In this document: positions 42,615-55,310 of the stretch, piece after piece
How positions within the stretch are numbered: position 1 is the first letter of the stretch
Layout: each line of letters opens with the position of its first letter
Source of the DNA: Chionoecetes opilio
Lineage: Eukaryota; Arthropoda; Malacostraca; Decapoda; Majidae
Length of the DNA stretch: 64,000 nucleotides
Direction: 5' to 3'
Assembly (NCBI GenBank): GCA_016584305.1
Contig: JACEEZ010005897.1
Span: 24,833 to 88,832, forward strand
Notes under the pieces: model-generated
Database searches by the model: none
What the model saw: the letters and a program-made list of their open reading frames with translations, nothing else
Told to the model about the DNA's origin: nothing
Position numbers and translations under genes: made by a program

Positions 42615-44084
42615 ATGGAGTTTCTTAAGAATAAGAGACCTAAGATGCAAGGAAGCCCTGACAGGAAGGACCGTGACGGCGGCGACTTCGGGATGCGCTA
42701 CAGGCCTCACCTGGACAAGTATTTTCTGAAGCCTGAACGCCAACAGGCCGCCAAGCGCTCCCTGGAGGAGGAGTGGGAGGAAAACGTGAAGAAGTGCTCG
42801 CATCCTCGCTGGCGGCGGGAAATCTTTCTTGGCGACACTTACTTCACGTGTGAAAAGTGCGGCAGCCGGCGGCGCCAGGCGGTGGAGCCGACCACCTTCC
42901 CGATGTCCCGCGACGAAGCCGAGGACTGGTTTGAGGAATGTTACCCTCAAGGAACCTCTCCCTCCTCTTGCTGCCATGACACTCGGCCGCTGAGGAACGA
43001 GGGGCTCATCCGCGAGCACCAGGCCATTGCCAGGCGGGAGCAACCTCCTGTGAGCGTGGCCAAGGCTGTGAGCGCTGAGGACATGAGCAAGAGCGAGGCG
43101 TACTGCTGCCTCACAGCACGGATGCACGCCGCCACCACGGTGGACAGCGAGGTTCAGGCACTCGCCCGCCGCTACACCGCCGCTCTGCAGGTGTTAGAAT
43201 CCCGGCTCACGCGTAACGTTAATGTGCGCAATAAGGAGACTGCGGAGCGGCAACAACAACTGTCTGTGCCTCGGCTGAAGGTGCGGGATATGGTGTTAGG
43301 TGGCTACTTCTACGCCAACGTATCTTTGCAACGCAAGAACGTGTTCGTGGAAGGTGCAGTGTGGGATGAGCTGTGGCTGGTTCACCACAGGCTGCGGCTC
43401 ATGTATCCCAGCCTGCCTCGCGATATGCCCACCATCACCTACTTGGAGGGCCTCATCCTGCGTCTCCTCCCGGGCCTCAGCCACGCCTAGACGGAGGTCC
43501 TCAAGGCAACAGCTCTGGACTGGATCTACACAGTGGCGCGGTCACATCCCACAACACCCAAGCGTTCACTGATCTGTTGCGCCTTGATCGCCATGGCTGC
43601 AGAAATAGGCCGCGGCTTGTCTGAGGAGGATGTCCGTTTCCTGCAAGACTTTGATGTCAATTACATTAAATGGCAAGAAGTGATCAGCATGTTTGGACAG
43701 GTGGCTGAAGAGGTTCTGCAGCGCGCGCCGCAGCCCTTGCAGCTCGAGGCAGAACAATGGTTGGACGAGCAAGAGACAGCGAAGGAATGGGCGACAAAAA
43801 AAGAAGAACTAAACGGCGGACGCCATCATAAAGGCGACGCGAGGAAAGCAGGCAAGAGGAAAGCGGAAAGCGAGGAGCAGCCCGCGGCCAAAAGGCTCAA
43901 GAAGAAAGCACACGTTGACGCAGAAAAAACTCTGCATTCCGGAAAACACCGAGAAAGTGACGAGTTCATGAAGAAAAGGAAGAAAACTAAGAAATATTGT
44001 AACACGACTTCCAAAATTTTGAGCAGAAGTGAAGATTCCCCCTGGCAGGGTGCCTCGGAGTCCCGGCAGGGCGGCATGGAGTGA
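42615..44084 (+). pseudogene. Divergent TFIIB-like gene with one in-frame TAG
   Basis: One intronless plus frame runs 489 codons but is split by TAG at 43488-43490 (codon 292). The ATG is preceded three codons upstream by an in-frame TAG, fixing the start. Residues 61-83 form a zinc-ribbon signature C-x-H-x15-C-x2-C-G, the same His-containing plan and spacing as the TFIIB ribbon (C-x2-H-x15-C-x2-C-G). Residues about 165-270 and 275-370 are helical and align by eye with the two TFIIB cyclin repeats; SLICCALIAMAAEIGRGLSE resembles the core helix of the second. Residues 414-431 form a bipartite nuclear signal (KRK and KRLKKK) in a Lys-rich tail. TFIIB proteins recruit RNA polymerase to promoters in the nucleus. 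About 490 residues is longer than the usual 316. The TAG lies inside the second repeat, and no intron would remove it cleanly. Alternatives: decayed retrocopy, transposon or endogenous DNA-virus gene, readthrough. Fold assignment is my reading, not a search. Confidence 0.55.
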
Positions 44085-44515
44085 GGAGCTTGTTTCATGC
44101 AAGTCCTCAGAAATCAGACTTCTCTCTATCACAACTGACTTTGCTATACCTTATTGCTTATTACTCTTACTACATACTACTATATAGTGCATTACTCATA
44201 TTACTAGCATTTTGGTGTATCATTATGGTATATATTTATGCTATTATTGATACTTTGGTTAATTGTTTGGGTTACACATCCCTCGTTTTTGTTTCTTCTT
44301 TTTTTGCATCACAAAGGACTGGCTAAGGGGAAAAAACGTCGAGTGTTCCCCATGTTGACGTTACACTGGGGAACACAAAACTTTTTTCAGAAACTCTCCC
44401 AATCAACCCTGTCTCCCTCCCCCACCCCCACCCCTCACTCACACACCCTTCCCTTCACCCTCCCCACCCCTCACTCACCCACTGTTCCTTCCCCTATACC
44501 CACCCACTGGGAGTG
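44085..44515. other. Downstream flank of the TFIIB-like locus
   Basis: Composition returns to AT-rich immediately after the stop. No canonical AATAAA was seen in the first 250 bases. C-rich CCCCACCC motifs precede the (GT)n. Confidence 0.45.
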
Positions 44516-44517
44516 TG

Positions 44518-44524
44518 TGGTGTG

Positions 44525-44555
<31 letters not shown>

Positions 44556-44592
44556 TGGTGTGTGTGGTGTGTGTGGTGTGTGTGGTGTGTGT
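44518..44592. repeat. (GT)n with GGTGTGT units
   Basis: GT run, then GTGTGTG-G 9-10 base units. Confidence 0.95.
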
Positions 44593-44736
44593 AAATGTTA
44601 GAAAGAAGTCAGGAATATGCGATTAAAAATTTGCTCTGGTCGGCGCCCCTCGGCAGCAGTGGGCTGGAAAACTTCTCATTAGTCAGATGATTTGACAAGT
44701 ACTGCAATTTTCTCGTATGAGGCTCTAAGGTGTTAA

Positions 44737-44739
<3 letters not shown>

Positions 44740-44823
<84 letters not shown>
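44740..44823. repeat. Perfect (GA)n microsatellite
   Basis: About 42 uninterrupted GA units. Confidence 0.97.
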
Positions 44824-44827
<4 letters not shown>

Positions 44828-45107
44828 AGAAGGTGGGGGACGCTAAGCCATCAAGGTGAGCTTATCTTGGCTGTGATTCATGCCGTGTTAGTGGTCGTGT
44901 ACCTCACTGTCATGCACCGTCGTCACTTTACACGTGCATGCGTCAGTATAAAGAAGTGGATGTCATACACGGGTGACGTACTCAGCATGGCGTTAATACT
45001 TGCAGGTAATACTAAACATCTAGGATACGATCCAAGATATTTTACGTGTTGCTCCGCCTCTACCAACCAATTTCTTAATCACTACCAACCATCGTTCATG
45101 TTCACGG

Positions 45108-45152
45108 CTTCTTGTAGCTTCCTTATTTTCTTATGTTCTCATGTTCTTATGT
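45108..45152 (-). repeat. Dispersed short repeat, copy 4 (family D)
   Basis: The plus strand reads CTTGTAGCTTCCTTATTTTC, the reverse of the family D core, followed by TTATGTTCTCATGTTC. Confidence 0.7.
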
Positions 45153-45225
45153 TTACAAGAGTTCCGTCTGCCCTATACCCCCACTACCGAACTACATCTA
45201 AACTTAGTAAAGCCTGTAATGGGAT

Positions 45226-45550
45226 TGGAGAGGCGGTAGCGGAGTGGTTAGCGTCTCAGACTGGCGTTCTCGGTGACCCGAGTTCGATCCCCGAAGAAAC
45301 CCAAAACCTTTCTGCACCATCGAGTGGCCTAAGAATACCCACATGCCCTGCCTATCAACTCTACTTTCGATTACGAGTGCATCGGAGGACACAGGGGGGC
45401 GGCATGAACCTCTAATCACAGGCGTCACTATAAGAATCCTGCCTGCGCCACCACGGGCGAGGACCAACTATCATCACAGCCCTCAAGTGAACCTCCAGAG
45501 CCTACCATTCGAGCCCTGGGTCACCACTGCCTACAGGCGCTATAGGCACA
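45226..45550 (+). mobile_element. tRNA-derived SINE, different head
   Basis: A Pol III A-box-like TAGCGGAGTGGTTAGCG is followed 33 bases later by the B-box-like GAGTTCGATCCCC. The tRNA identity is unclear because the anticodon arm around CTCAGACTGG does not form a standard 5-bp stem. About 250 bp of downstream body follow, ending near the poly(A) at 45558. The A-rich 3' end supports retroposition. Confidence 0.6.
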
Positions 45551-45564
45551 AATCTGTAAAAAAA

Positions 45565-48370
45565 AAAAGCCACTGAAAGGACGTTGCACCATGGTAACTT
45601 TGTATTCGGTGCCACTTTTGTCCGATGGCCTGAGGGGCGCCACTGACTTCCAATGATCGTTTGTCTGTTAGGATTGCGTTGCTTTACTCCTCTCTCTTTC
45701 CTGCTGGAAGCGCCAAAAAGGAGCCTCCACCGCCTTAGGACATCCACCAATCCACCATGAATCTCTTTTAAGTTGAGCAGTCATTGTAATGTTTATGTTC
45801 TCGCATGTAGCAAATAGGAGAAAGCGTATCATGTTGTAATTTCAAGAAAAAAAGAGCATGATGTATTATCTCTATGTACATTTTCTTCATAGTCCTGTAA
45901 AAAAGTTTAAGCCGTTCATTTAGAAGACTACTTTCAAAGGCGCTCGATTAGATTGGTTACTAGACTGTGTGGCACATAAGTTCTTGTTTGAGAAGTTTGG
46001 CATGTTTATACCAAAAGCAGTGACAGATGATGACATTTGCGAATAAGAGGGAAGCATTTCTTGATTGGCCAAGGCTTATAACAATCATGAACCAACTGGC
46101 ATCGGTTTTTCTCGTCATGCTATAGCCTCCCAGCGCTCATCCCGTTATATTGATTCCTGAATGTAGCAACCTCATAGAGAAAGTACAGCTGTAGTGAATG
46201 TTTTGAATTTAATTGAGTTATATTTGTGAGTCAAATAAAAGTAGAATATTCTTTTTCTTGACATTTACGCATATTTTTTACATATTTCACATTTTTCCAA
46301 CAGACATTAAGATCTTTGACTACATGAAAAATATGACCTCTGTCGGGGTTCCAAGGCTTCACTTCCCTGGTCACCGAAGTGCTGGAGGTCACTAATATGG
46401 GTCACATGTGGCTGTTTGCTTCATAATGTGTCAACCACCAACAAAGGTCCAACTTGGCAACTATTTGTTTTCTTATAGAGGCCGCAATGGAGACAATGAC
46501 AAAACATTAATTTACGCCGGACAAATAGACGCCAGTGCAGCAACGACATGCCAGGCACCCTAATTGGTATGTAAGTGGTTTTTAAATAATAGAAGAGCTA
46601 GACCTTAAAACTATAAAAAATGGAAACAATTCTCGCAATGCTGATCCATTAGGAGAGAGCAAACGAATTACAAAAAAAATTATTTAATTTATGCAGAGAA
46701 TGGATGCATCGTCTTGAAAAAGTTGTAGCCGTAGGAGGGAGGATGGCGAGGGATGAAAGTCTACACTAAGGCTAAGCGATAGAGGGGATACTTTTAGAAT
46801 AAAACAGATAGATAAATATAATAGATAGGCCCTCGTTAAACAAAGGAATGTCATAAAGGTGATGTATTTATTTTATAGATGGATGATATAATATAATCAG
46901 TGCATTGGGACGAGCAACTAAACGGACTTTTTGTTAATCCTTTTTATTCTTGCCCTTGGCCAGTCCTTTGTGATGTAAAACAAAAATTAATCAATTACAA
47001 TTTAAGAAAAAAACCTACGAGATTAACATGTGTTAAGGCTTCAAGAGCTCTGAGATAAAAATGAAGGATTATAAAAACAATGATGAACCAAGAGGTAGAT
47101 TGGATATGATCAAATGAGGTTATTACGTTAACTGGCTACAGGGTCATTCGGGGGAAAACATCGAGGACTAGAAAAATACAGCATGGAATAGGAGGAAGAT
47201 ATCAAAGTGAATGGAAAAAGTAAAATAAAAACTGGATGGAAAGAAGATATCACAGAACTCGAATATCAGGAAAGAGAGCAACGGAGCAGAGAACACGAAT
47301 GAAGAGATTTAGGAATAGTATTTATCCTGCTATCGCCGCCAAAGCTAAAGGTGACAGAAAGTATGGCACCATGATTAAAAGTCTTACAAGTATTTAAACC
47401 TCAGTATAAAAAAAATCAATAGCGTTATGAAGTTTATTGTAAATTAGTGGCACAGCAAAAAGTAAATACAGGTTTTATTAAGGATTCTGGTCTACATGAT
47501 TTTTCCTTTTCTTATCCAAAAGACGAATGCGACAGTACTTCGTTGGTGAGAGAATCCCAGATTAAGTCCCGGAATCACATCAACGATTCATGTGGAATAA
47601 AATAAATACAAACACACGCAGTTCTCCTCATCATTATCAACGACATGTTTTATCGATTAGATTGTAATGTTTCGTATTGGATGATTAATAGTAAGTTCTC
47701 AGTACCCACGTTCGTTTCATGGGACTGGTTTGGCCCCACCTGGACAACTATTGAACTTGTTAACTTAATCACGACCGCAGGGAAATCGGGAGCCCAAACC
47801 AGAAAGACCAGTTAAAAGCGAGCAAGACAAACGTATAAATACATATCTTCATTTTTTTACGCCTCAATTACTATGAGAGTTGCGGCGACACGAGTTGAGT
47901 CTAAAAGGGAATGTTACAAGGCAGCGAAGACAGGTGGAGGAGGGAATGCGTGGGTGCTGATGGAGGCTGCTTGTGCTTGTGCTTGTGATTTTAGGCTGGG
48001 CGTGTCCTGATCAAGGCTCCGCAATAGTTTAGTCTACCATCAGACTTACTTATTGCATTATGTTTTGTTCCTGATGATTGGGTTTGTTTCTCTTGTGCTA
48101 AGCGATATTTTTTTTAGGGGGTAGAAGGGTGTACAGCTTAGTGTCTTAATCCTTTTTGTTTGTTATATTAATGTATATTATTCTTTGTAGGGTTAAACTT
48201 TGATGTAGACTCAGTATTGTTTGCGTCTAAGGATTTATGGCACTTGTGACTCCAAAGAAAACGAGACCAAGAACAAGGTAGAAGAGAAGTGTTATGCCTT
48301 CCTTGATAGCCGATGATGATGGTGATGGGTGGATATACTAGAGAATGCAAGCGAAGCAGGTCACATAACA
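45565..48370. other. 2.8-kb unique AT-rich stretch
   Basis: No coding frame over 60-80 codons, no RNA gene and no transposon end recognised. Confidence 0.5.
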
Positions 48371-48375
48371 GGTAT

Positions 48376-48393
48376 CGTGTGTGCGTGTGTGTG

Positions 48394-48441
<48 letters not shown>
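48376..48441. repeat. (GT)n microsatellite
   Basis: GT run with GTGC variants, then a GAAAGA-rich purine tract to 48510. Confidence 0.95.
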
Positions 48442-48447
<6 letters not shown>

Positions 48448-48956
48448 AGGGAAAGAGAAAGACAGAAAAGAGAGAGAGACAGAGAAAAAAAGAAAGAAAA
48501 GAGATAGTGGGAGAGAAAAACAAAAAAATTGTGTACCATGTATAGAAGACTGAGTGGAACCTAAATATTTACATGGCTTTTATACAAAATTAATGTACGT
48601 AATCAGTCTACCGTTACGAGCATTTGGCCCCAGACGCCTGTTGCCTGGCTGCCGGTGCCTCCCTCCCCGCGAAGCATCCATCACGGCCCCCCCCCGCCCT
48701 GACACCCTCCGTGAAGGCATTTCTGATTTAGTGACACAGGTGGCCCGGCGGGTGATTCTGTGGCCATTATTCAGAAGGGACATTAGTGTGGGTCTCTTTT
48801 TGTGGGTATCTTTTCTCAGGTTCGGCGTTGCTGGGGCGAAGAGGATTAGGTAGAGAAGACCTAGGTCTCTGTCAGGTCAGGTCATGTTGGTGGCGAAGGG
48901 CTGCAAATAAAGTGAAATTTTGCCATGAGTATAGGTTACAATTTTTTTTTTTTTGT

Positions 48957-49162
<206 letters not shown>

Positions 49163-49574
49163 TGACTTCATGTGCACCGCGACCCACGTTCGTGTTCGCG
49201 TGTCGTCCCGTTTGATGGGACGTGTTCCTGATGTGTTTTTTTCCAGAATTGACATATATTTGCATATACAACTATGGGTTTCAAGACGCTCCTGGCTTCC
49301 ACTGGTTTGCCTTAAGTATGTACAAATATTTGGCGTTCCTAGTTATCTCGTGATGCTTTTCTGCTTTATGGGTCTCCTGCATAAACTCTGCGACCTGTAA
49401 TTCACCTACGGGTTTGATCTCGCGCTGGACACGCTACCACGGCTCCTACTCTCCGGGAAAGAGCAAAGATCTCAGGGTGATCGATCTTTAGGTAAAGATA
49501 GGACTTAACACACAACACACCCCATCCCATTGCACAAGGAGGTCAGTAACTGTTTGCGCCGACAGCTAAAAAAA

Positions 49575-49655
49575 AATCTTCAGAGCTTGAGAGGGCCTTG
49601 AACTCACGCCTGGCTGAACGACAGATGGAAAGTTATACACCAAACCACGTAAACA
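49575..49655 (-). mobile_element. Degenerate tRNA-like SINE head, minus strand
   Basis: Read on the minus strand, GTGGTTTGGTGTATAAC (A-box-like) precedes GTGAGTTCAAGGCC (B-box-like) at a tRNA-like spacing. No intact cloverleaf. The A-box end abuts the (GT)n at 49661. Confidence 0.4.
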
Positions 49656-49658
49656 GTA

Positions 49659-49663
49659 AGTGT

Positions 49664-49722
<59 letters not shown>

Positions 49723-49733
49723 TGTGTGTGTGT
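49659..49733. repeat. (GT)n microsatellite
   Basis: GT run with one GTA and one TTTG step. Confidence 0.95.
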
Positions 49734-50209
49734 CCCTTTTTGCGTGCACCAGGTAAGTTCCATCCACCTGGCGTGCGCGGTCGCGGGTGTCTTGCCTGAC
49801 GCCACCTCTGTTCCTTCGTCGGTTACAAGTAATGCTGCGCGGGCCTCACCGTCTCTCATCCATTAATCACAAGTTTACGAGTTCATCTCACCTTATCATC
49901 AGTCAGACCACTCAGTTTTAGCAGTTTTTTCTTTACCTGGCATGAGATATAGAGGTTATGTGACATGGACGAAGGCGATGAGGGAGTGAAAACGCGGTAA
50001 GACGAGTAATGCGGTATAGTTTTAATAGGACAGAAGATCAGAGCAGTGACTATTTATTGCTTTAATATATCAGAAAAGCGGACACAAGAACTTTAGGAAG
50101 ACAGCTACTAGAACTTCTTAATTCACCTGCGTTTTTCCTATAATAAGTCAGTAGATTTCTTGGAGCAACATATTTCCTGAGGGTGATTCGGCCGGTGATC
50201 AGTAAACCC

Positions 50210-50825
50210 GCCTCGCCTCGCCTGGTCCTGCTCTGCCGTACCTTGTTTTGCCTTGCTTTGCCTTGTTTTGCCCTGCTTTGCCGTGTCTTTCTTTGCCTTG
50301 CTTTGCCTTGCTTTGCCTTGCTTAGCCCAGCCTTGCTTTGCCTTGCTTTGCCTTGTTTTACCCTGCTTTGCCGTGTCTTTCTTTGCCTTGCTTTGCCTTG
50401 CTTTGCCTTGCTTAGCCCAGCCTTGCTTTGCCTTGCTTTGCCTTGTTTTACCCTGCTTTGCCGTGCCTTTCTTTGCCTTGCTTTGCCTTGCTTTGTCTTG
50501 CTTAGCCCAGCCTTGCTTTGCCTTGCATTGCCCTGCTTTGCCTTGCTTTGCTTTGCCTTGATTTGCCTTACTTTGTCTTGCTTTGCCTTGCTTTGCTTTG
50601 CCTTGCTTTGCCTTGCATTACCCTGCTTTGCCTTGCTTTGCTTTGCCTTGATTTGCCTTACTTTGCCTTGCTTTGCCTTGCTTTGCTTTGCCTTGCTTTG
50701 CCTTGCTTTGCCTTGCTTTTCTTTGCCTTGCTTTACTTTGCTTTGCCTTGCTTTGCATCGCCTCGCCCTGCTTTGCTTTGCTTTGCCTTGCTTTGCCTTG
50801 CCGTGCCTCGCCTCGCCTTGCTCTA
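50210..50825 (+). repeat. CCTTGCTTTG decamer array with 90-bp higher-order units
   Basis: The basic module is CTTTGCCTTG. The marker CTTAGCCCAGCC occurs at 50321, 50411 and 50501, and a second marker CCTTGCATT at 50521 and 50611, each spaced exactly 90 bp. Two different 90-bp higher-order units thus expanded side by side. All frames are stop-poor on both strands (Ala/Leu/Cys and Lys/Ala/Arg peptides); not a gene. Confidence 0.92.
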
Positions 50826-50830
50826 AACAC

Positions 50831-51875
50831 AATGCCTGTAGGAAGATCCCGTTTTCTGAGTCCGTTCACTTTACCCCAGTTAGGTTGTGTTTCATATTTC
50901 CGGTACCAATGCAGACAATAGGAAAAAAGAAGTAAGTAAAAAGAAACAATTTTAAGTAAGTGGTAGAACAGTTGAAAAATACTTACAGGATCTATGAAAA
51001 TTCAATTTAGCCACTCGTATGCAGCAATGATGCATTCTAAGCTTAGTTTGAAACCTTTATTATCTCTGTTTCTATTTATTTGTGTTTTCACGGAAATTAT
51101 TTGGACTCATTTAGAATCCGGCGCATTCCTGCCGTGATTCTCTCTGGCTTATGATAATTCCGAACAGATATTAAACCAGAACCTGAGTATTTACCGTGCC
51201 GGCCTTAATACTCTTCTCTAAGGCTCAGGTATAAGTGGACTCCGCTCCTGCAAATAAGAGCTTTCTGTAATATATCATGGCTCTGGATTCCATGCGTCTT
51301 GAGTCTTGGACTGTCGCTCAAGGGCGCCACACCCCAACAGCAGGTGACCGAGGGTCCTGCAAATCCAGACGCTCGCCGCACCTTAAACAAATCCATTGTT
51401 GCACCTTCAAGAAGACAAATAATATCTCTTGGGGGTGTGCAAAGCAGTCTCAGTCTCCTTTTTTTATTGTGCCACTTATTTTTTGCTTTCTTTATTGTAA
51501 TTTATCATAAATATAGTTATGTTTGCTGTTTTCATGCATTCCAGCCTGGATCAGAACATCGAGTCTTTTTCTTTTATGCAGCATTATTTCTTGGGACGCC
51601 GTGACTTCCAGCTCTCTAGGAATAATCGAAAGGGGTTATTGAAAGGGATATGAAGTAGAAGGAAGAGTAAAGTCATGAGTAACTTCTTGTAACGTCTGCG
51701 GCTTCTTGACAAATCACTATGTTTTCCATTCTTTGATTCAGCTCTGCGGAATTTTTCTCATGGCTTGCATGAGAAAAACGCATGCCTTGTCTTTTTCTGC
51801 ATGCCTTGCAGTAAGCCCATACTTGGCTTCAGGTGGTTTCCTCTTTTCTGCGTTATAGTTTCTGCGTTATCTTTT
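50831..51875. other. Unique stretch without a gene
   Basis: Only short open frames; none recognised. Confidence 0.4.
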
Positions 51876-51876
51876 T

Positions 51877-52112
51877 ACCTCCGCCAACGAAGTTGGAGGG
51901 GTTATGTTTTCACCCCGATCTGTCTGTCTGTCTGTTAGTATACAAGATTTCTCGAAAAGTTATGAATAGATTTGGACCAAACTAGGTATACCAAGTTTAT
52001 TTGGTATAAGGAAGAACTGATTACATTTTGGATGAAATCTATTGACAACTGTTGCCATGGCAACCAATTAATGAAATATTCGGGCGGAGGTATGCGCTCT
52101 ACTGAGTGCCCC
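51877..52112. mobile_element. Short element with CCTCCGCC/GGCGGAGG inverted ends
   Basis: The left end ACCTCCGCCAACGAAG contrasts with the right end GGGCGGAGGTATGCGCTC. The interior has TTATGTTTTCACCCCGATCT, a (CTGT)n block, and AAAAGTTATGAATAGATTTG. As I recall, this arrangement belongs to a short repeat found in many aquatic animal genomes. Class is uncertain; it may be a MITE. Confidence 0.55.
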
Positions 52113-52729
52113 TCCCCCCTAGTTTTATCATGTTGTCATCTAGGTTTATATCTTACTTACCATACTTCATTTTTACCTGATCTTATCTCGTGTCTTCACC
52201 TCTCCTAAATCATTATCCCTAATCGTTCTCACTTACCCAGCCGCAGGAAAATGACTACTGCAGTAAAAACCTTAACTTTAGGAATAAAACAGATATATAG
52301 CAGTTTTAGGGCGAAACAAAAAACTCCAAAGATAAGGCTGTGTTGCGCTGTGGCTTGTTCCGCCGCGGGCCACAGCCTTCACCAGACCCCCATCACGACG
52401 CCGCGCTGCAGCATAAAAATGTGCAGGTATTCTTTGAACGATAGTACGTGTGAATAAAACATATTCCTGTTAAAATTCGAACTCACCTGTCGAGCCGGAG
52501 GACAGTAGACGAAGAGAGAAGGAATATAAAAAAGATCAAATGGAAGGTCAATAAAACTGGACTGAAGATGAAAGACAGTACTATAATTACGCCACATTAA
52601 TTACACTGTTTTATCAAGTACTATAATTACTCTTTTAACAGTGTAGATAAATATAGGAGGAATGTTTTATTACTCGATATAATGATCTTGCGGATATGGG
52701 TGTGAGTGGCATCCTCCCTCACACGAACT

Positions 52730-52985
52730 TACATAAGACAATAAGGAAGCTACAAAAGGCCGAGAGACCTACACGAGGTAGTTCCTGTTACTTAATACTA
52801 CCTACATCAACATGTCATCCCCATCCATGAAACTATCTAGCCTCCTTTTGAAGCTCCGCACTAACTACCTTTCTACTGAGTCCATTCCAATCATTTACCA
52901 CCCAATCTGTGAACCAATTTTTCCTTATTTCTTTTTTAAATTACGCTTTCCACTTTGCGTCTCCCTATTCCTAACACAGTGCTGG
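52730..52985 (+). repeat. Dispersed repeat family D, longest copy
   Basis: The head CATAAGACAATAAGGAAGCT and GAGGTAGTTCCTG is followed by a body containing CCTCCTTTTGAAGCTCCGCA and GAACCAATTTTTCCTTATTT. This copy shows that family D extends at least 200 bp beyond the conserved core. Confidence 0.65.
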
Positions 52986-53535
52986 GAGAAAAGAACACAA
53001 AGAAGACAAGGAAGTAAGATGCCAAGTAAGAAAGCCAAGGGAAGGGACAATATTGTTAACTAAGGAGACAAAGTTGAAGAGGACCTATGAAGCGATACAA
53101 AGTGTTAAAGGTCACAAGAAGAAGAAGAAGAGCTGTCTCTTACCTGAAGTGCTAGAAAATGTGTTTGTGTCCTGCTAAGTAGGGTTAAGTAGGGCTGGAG
53201 GGGTGCACGAAGGGCCTCTAGGTGCCCCCATAAACACGAGTAACTGCCGTCGAAGGTGTAGGTGAAAGGTACATAAAGGACGAGAAAAAAATATATAAAA
53301 GTAGGTTCTTAATGTAGGAAGGAGATTAATTTTACCAGCCTTGTACATAGCAAGCGAATTTCACATTTATACAAGGTTTATATACGACATATTTGGTTTT
53401 CTTGGCATTGTTTGTCTATGAGTTTCGTATAGCAAATGTGTGATATACTGTCTTGGCTTGGCTACTTGTCTTTCTCAATTCACTCTAAGTATACTTTTCA
53501 ATACTTTCGTCTTAATACCTTTGTAGCGAATCAAA

Positions 53536-53848
<313 letters not shown>

Positions 53849-54131
53849 GATCGTCTGGATAGCTAGGGGCATCAGTGTATCAGTTTTATTTCATATCAAC
53901 CTCACTATATTTGCAGAATCATTAAACACCCTTGAAATTTAGTACACTTTAAACCTGTACACATTGATACATCTCTACTTTTCCTCTTAATTACGGACGT
54001 AACCTACCGCTAATAACACCCAATACCGGATCGTTTTCCTTCATACGCAATTTGGTCTCGAGAAAAACCCATTAACGACCTCTTGTATTTACGAGGTATG
54101 TGAATAAAGCTGCGCCTTGCTGTGCCCCTAG

Positions 54132-54260
<129 letters not shown>

Positions 54261-54311
54261 ATCTTCATAACCTTTCCACAAGAACCTTCCCAGCAGCCCC
54301 GTAGGTAACAT

Positions 54312-54481
<170 letters not shown>

Positions 54482-54484
54482 TTC

Positions 54485-55025
54485 TAATATACGTGTTGCA
54501 GAAACTTTCGCCCCCGAATTTATTAACTTTCTTTTGTGAGTGAATTAATAGGGGTGGCTGTCACTGGGGCGGAGGGCGAGAGGAATGAGTTCAGTTAGTT
54601 TTCAATGGACCTCTTTTTCTCTACACTCTTATAAATTTGTAGCAGCAATTGCAGACTGTTTTTTACACATTCGTAGTGTTTATGTACATGTGTGGTATAA
54701 CTTACTGCTGAACATTTTTGGTACAATTACATGTAGTAACGTATTACCTTTATTTTACAGTGTCTATAATATTTGATTTGTATTTCTTAATATCGTGTGT
54801 GACTTGTTTTTATGACTTCTGCATTTCACTCTCTCTCTATCCATTTTCTTCAGTCATTTTCTTCAATTTCATCATTTCTTGGTATTTTTTGTGCTCCCTC
54901 TCTCTCTCCTTTGTCTCTCCCTTTTTTTCTGACTTCCCTTCCTCTCTCCTTGCTTTCCTTCATCCGGGGTTAGTCTGGAGGTCATGTCGACTCTGAATAT
55001 AATTGCCAGAATAATGGTGATCTAC
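54485..55025. other. AT-rich unique stretch
   Basis: No gene recognised. Confidence 0.4.
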
Positions 55026-55034
55026 TGTGTGGGT

Positions 55035-55310
55035 GGTACGAGGGAAGAGGGAAGGGAGAATGGGAGGGTGTAGGGGGACGAGGGAAGAGGGAATGGGGGG
55101 GTGTAGGGGGACGAGGGAAGAGGGAATGGGGGGGTGTAGGGGGACGAGGGAAGAGGGAATGGGGGGGTGTAGGGGGACGAGGGAAGAGGGAAGGGAGAAT
55201 GGGGGGGTGTAGGGGGACGAGGGAAGAGGGAATGGGGGGGTGTAGGGGGACGAGGGAAGAGGGAAGGGAGAATGGGGGGGTGTAGGGGGACGAGGGAAGG
55301 GGGAATGGGG
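55035..55310 (+). repeat. 33/40-bp G-rich minisatellite
   Basis: TGTAGGGGGACGAGGGAAGA recurs at 55069, 55102, 55135, 55168, 55208, 55241 and 55281. Spacing is 33 bp, or 40 bp where a 7-base GGGAGAA insert is present. The G5-G7 runs could form G-quadruplexes. Confidence 0.93.

Noticed and set aside
49745..49756. CAG/GTAAGT as a real 5' splice site
   Set aside because: The consensus is perfect, but the sequence before it is a GT repeat and no exon frame could be supported.
50183..50935. 250-codon Leu/Ala/Cys-rich plus frame
   Set aside because: It spans a decamer repeat that is open on both strands, with no domain.
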